Assembly (NCBI GenBank): GCA_020850615.1
Contig: JADZEI010000061.1
Location: 1 to 57,285 of the forward strand
Length of the DNA stretch: 57,285 bases
Direction of reading: 5' to 3'
Origin: Dehalococcoidia bacterium
GTDB lineage: Bacteria; Chloroflexota; Dehalococcoidia; Tepidiformales; Tepidiformaceae
The translations under genes were made by a program, and so were the position numbers. The notes under the pieces were generated by a model. It was not told where the DNA came from and made no database searches. It saw only the letters and a program-made list of their open reading frames with translations. The first letter of the stretch is position 1, and each line of letters opens with the position of its first letter. Below, piece by piece: positions 57,128 to 57,285 of the stretch.

Positions 57128-57231
57128 GGGGCGAAGCTACGCCCCGGCGAGGCGAAGCCGTAGATGGCATGAGAAGGCCGGTCACCCGGCGCAGTCACGT
57201 ACTGTGCTGCAAAAAAGAGGAGTGACCGGCA
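57128..57231 (+). other. Non-coding region before the IS110-type transposase
   Basis: Hairpin GGGGCG / CGCCCC (57128-57133 / 57140-57145), a 9-bp inverted repeat GCCGGTCAC / GTGACCGGC (57177-57185 / 57222-57230) directly before the transposase ATG, and a nested stem GCAG-t-CAC / GTGCTGC (57191-57198 / 57204-57210). The outer stem includes the last bases before the start codon and touches the GAGGAG ribosome binding site. Confidence 0.5.
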
Positions 57232-57285
57232 ATGACACACGATACCAGCATCCAGACCGTGGGACTCGACCTCGGCGACCGCCAG
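57232..57285 (+). mobile_element. IS110 family transposase, N-terminal fragment
   Basis: Only 18 residues are inside the window, MTHDTSIQTVGLDLGDRQ, up to its right edge. VGLDLGDRQ is the first motif of the RuvC-like DEDD catalytic domain of IS110/IS1111 transposases, with the first catalytic Asp. GAGGAG precedes ATG 57232. The right end, the remaining catalytic residues and the element borders are not visible, so intactness and subgroup cannot be judged. Confidence 0.75.

Noticed and set aside
1-57285. tRNA or rRNA genes
   Set aside because: No cloverleaf-like segment with T-loop signature and no rRNA blocks were recognised by reading; a covariance search would be decisive.

Overview
The window is one continuous piece of a high-GC bacterial chromosome with strong G/C preference at third codon positions, tightly packed genes, frequent ATGA/GTGA stop-start overlaps and many GTG/TTG starts. 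The gene mix (single-subunit-type NADP isocitrate dehydrogenase, methylmalonyl-CoA mutase large subunit, SCP-x-like thiolase with a DUF35 partner, FHA/Ser-Thr kinase signalling, secreted proteins with TPT/PT-rich linkers) fits a member of the Chloroflexota, perhaps near the Dehalococcoidia. The lineage is an inference from gene content; no rRNA marker is present. I found no rRNA, tRNA or CRISPR array.

Layout. 1-5.9 kb: 3' end of icd, a DUF3788 gene, then yggS-proC-yggT-yggT, an ABC-2 exporter pair and a MarC protein. 5.9-13.3 kb: a signalling block in which a triple-FHA ABC transporter and a double-FHA LCAT-like lipase (coupled, minus strand) diverge from a membrane Ser/Thr kinase with an extracytoplasmic TolB-like propeller. 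13.3-20.3 kb: a small HTH protein, a THUMP-like methyltransferase divergent from a HAD phosphatase, a flavodoxin, two small Cys-containing proteins, then a minus-strand operon of two membrane-anchored propeller proteins and a lytic-transglycosylase-like exoprotein. 20.5-25.6 kb: a plus-strand run of site-2-type protease, HD hydrolase, tyrA-aroA-gmk and an SDR, closed by a strong terminator. 25.8-31.5 kb: malate dehydrogenase, two tandem paralogous esterases, a PhoD phosphatase fused to a membrane domain and a protein with three J-like domains. 31.6-42.3 kb: aminotransferase, FKBP lipoprotein, a rifampin-phosphotransferase-like enzyme, an SOS-box-preceded Y-family polymerase-like protein, an SDR, a matrixin-like protease, a patatin, DinB, RibD and EVE proteins. 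42.5-49.8 kb (mostly minus): thiolase and DUF35, histidine phosphatase and methylmalonyl-CoA mutase, crcB, dut and a CocE-type hydrolase, with one plus-strand RNHCP gene. 49.9-57.3 kb: a hybrid sensor kinase, small conserved genes, ribF, tyrS, an SRPBCC protein and the start of an IS110-type transposase at the right edge.

The most consistent non-coding signal is a -10-like hexamer (TANNNT) placed 6-7 nt before the start codon of many genes on both strands, with no Shine-Dalgarno sequence between. This suggests widespread leaderless transcription, and it settled several start choices here. Other points of interest are the kinase/FHA/lipase/exporter block, the triple J-domain protein, the SOS-type box before the Y-family gene, a probable ATA start in the second yggT, heptamer repeats around a terminator, and an unexplained structured gap at 42.3-42.5 kb.
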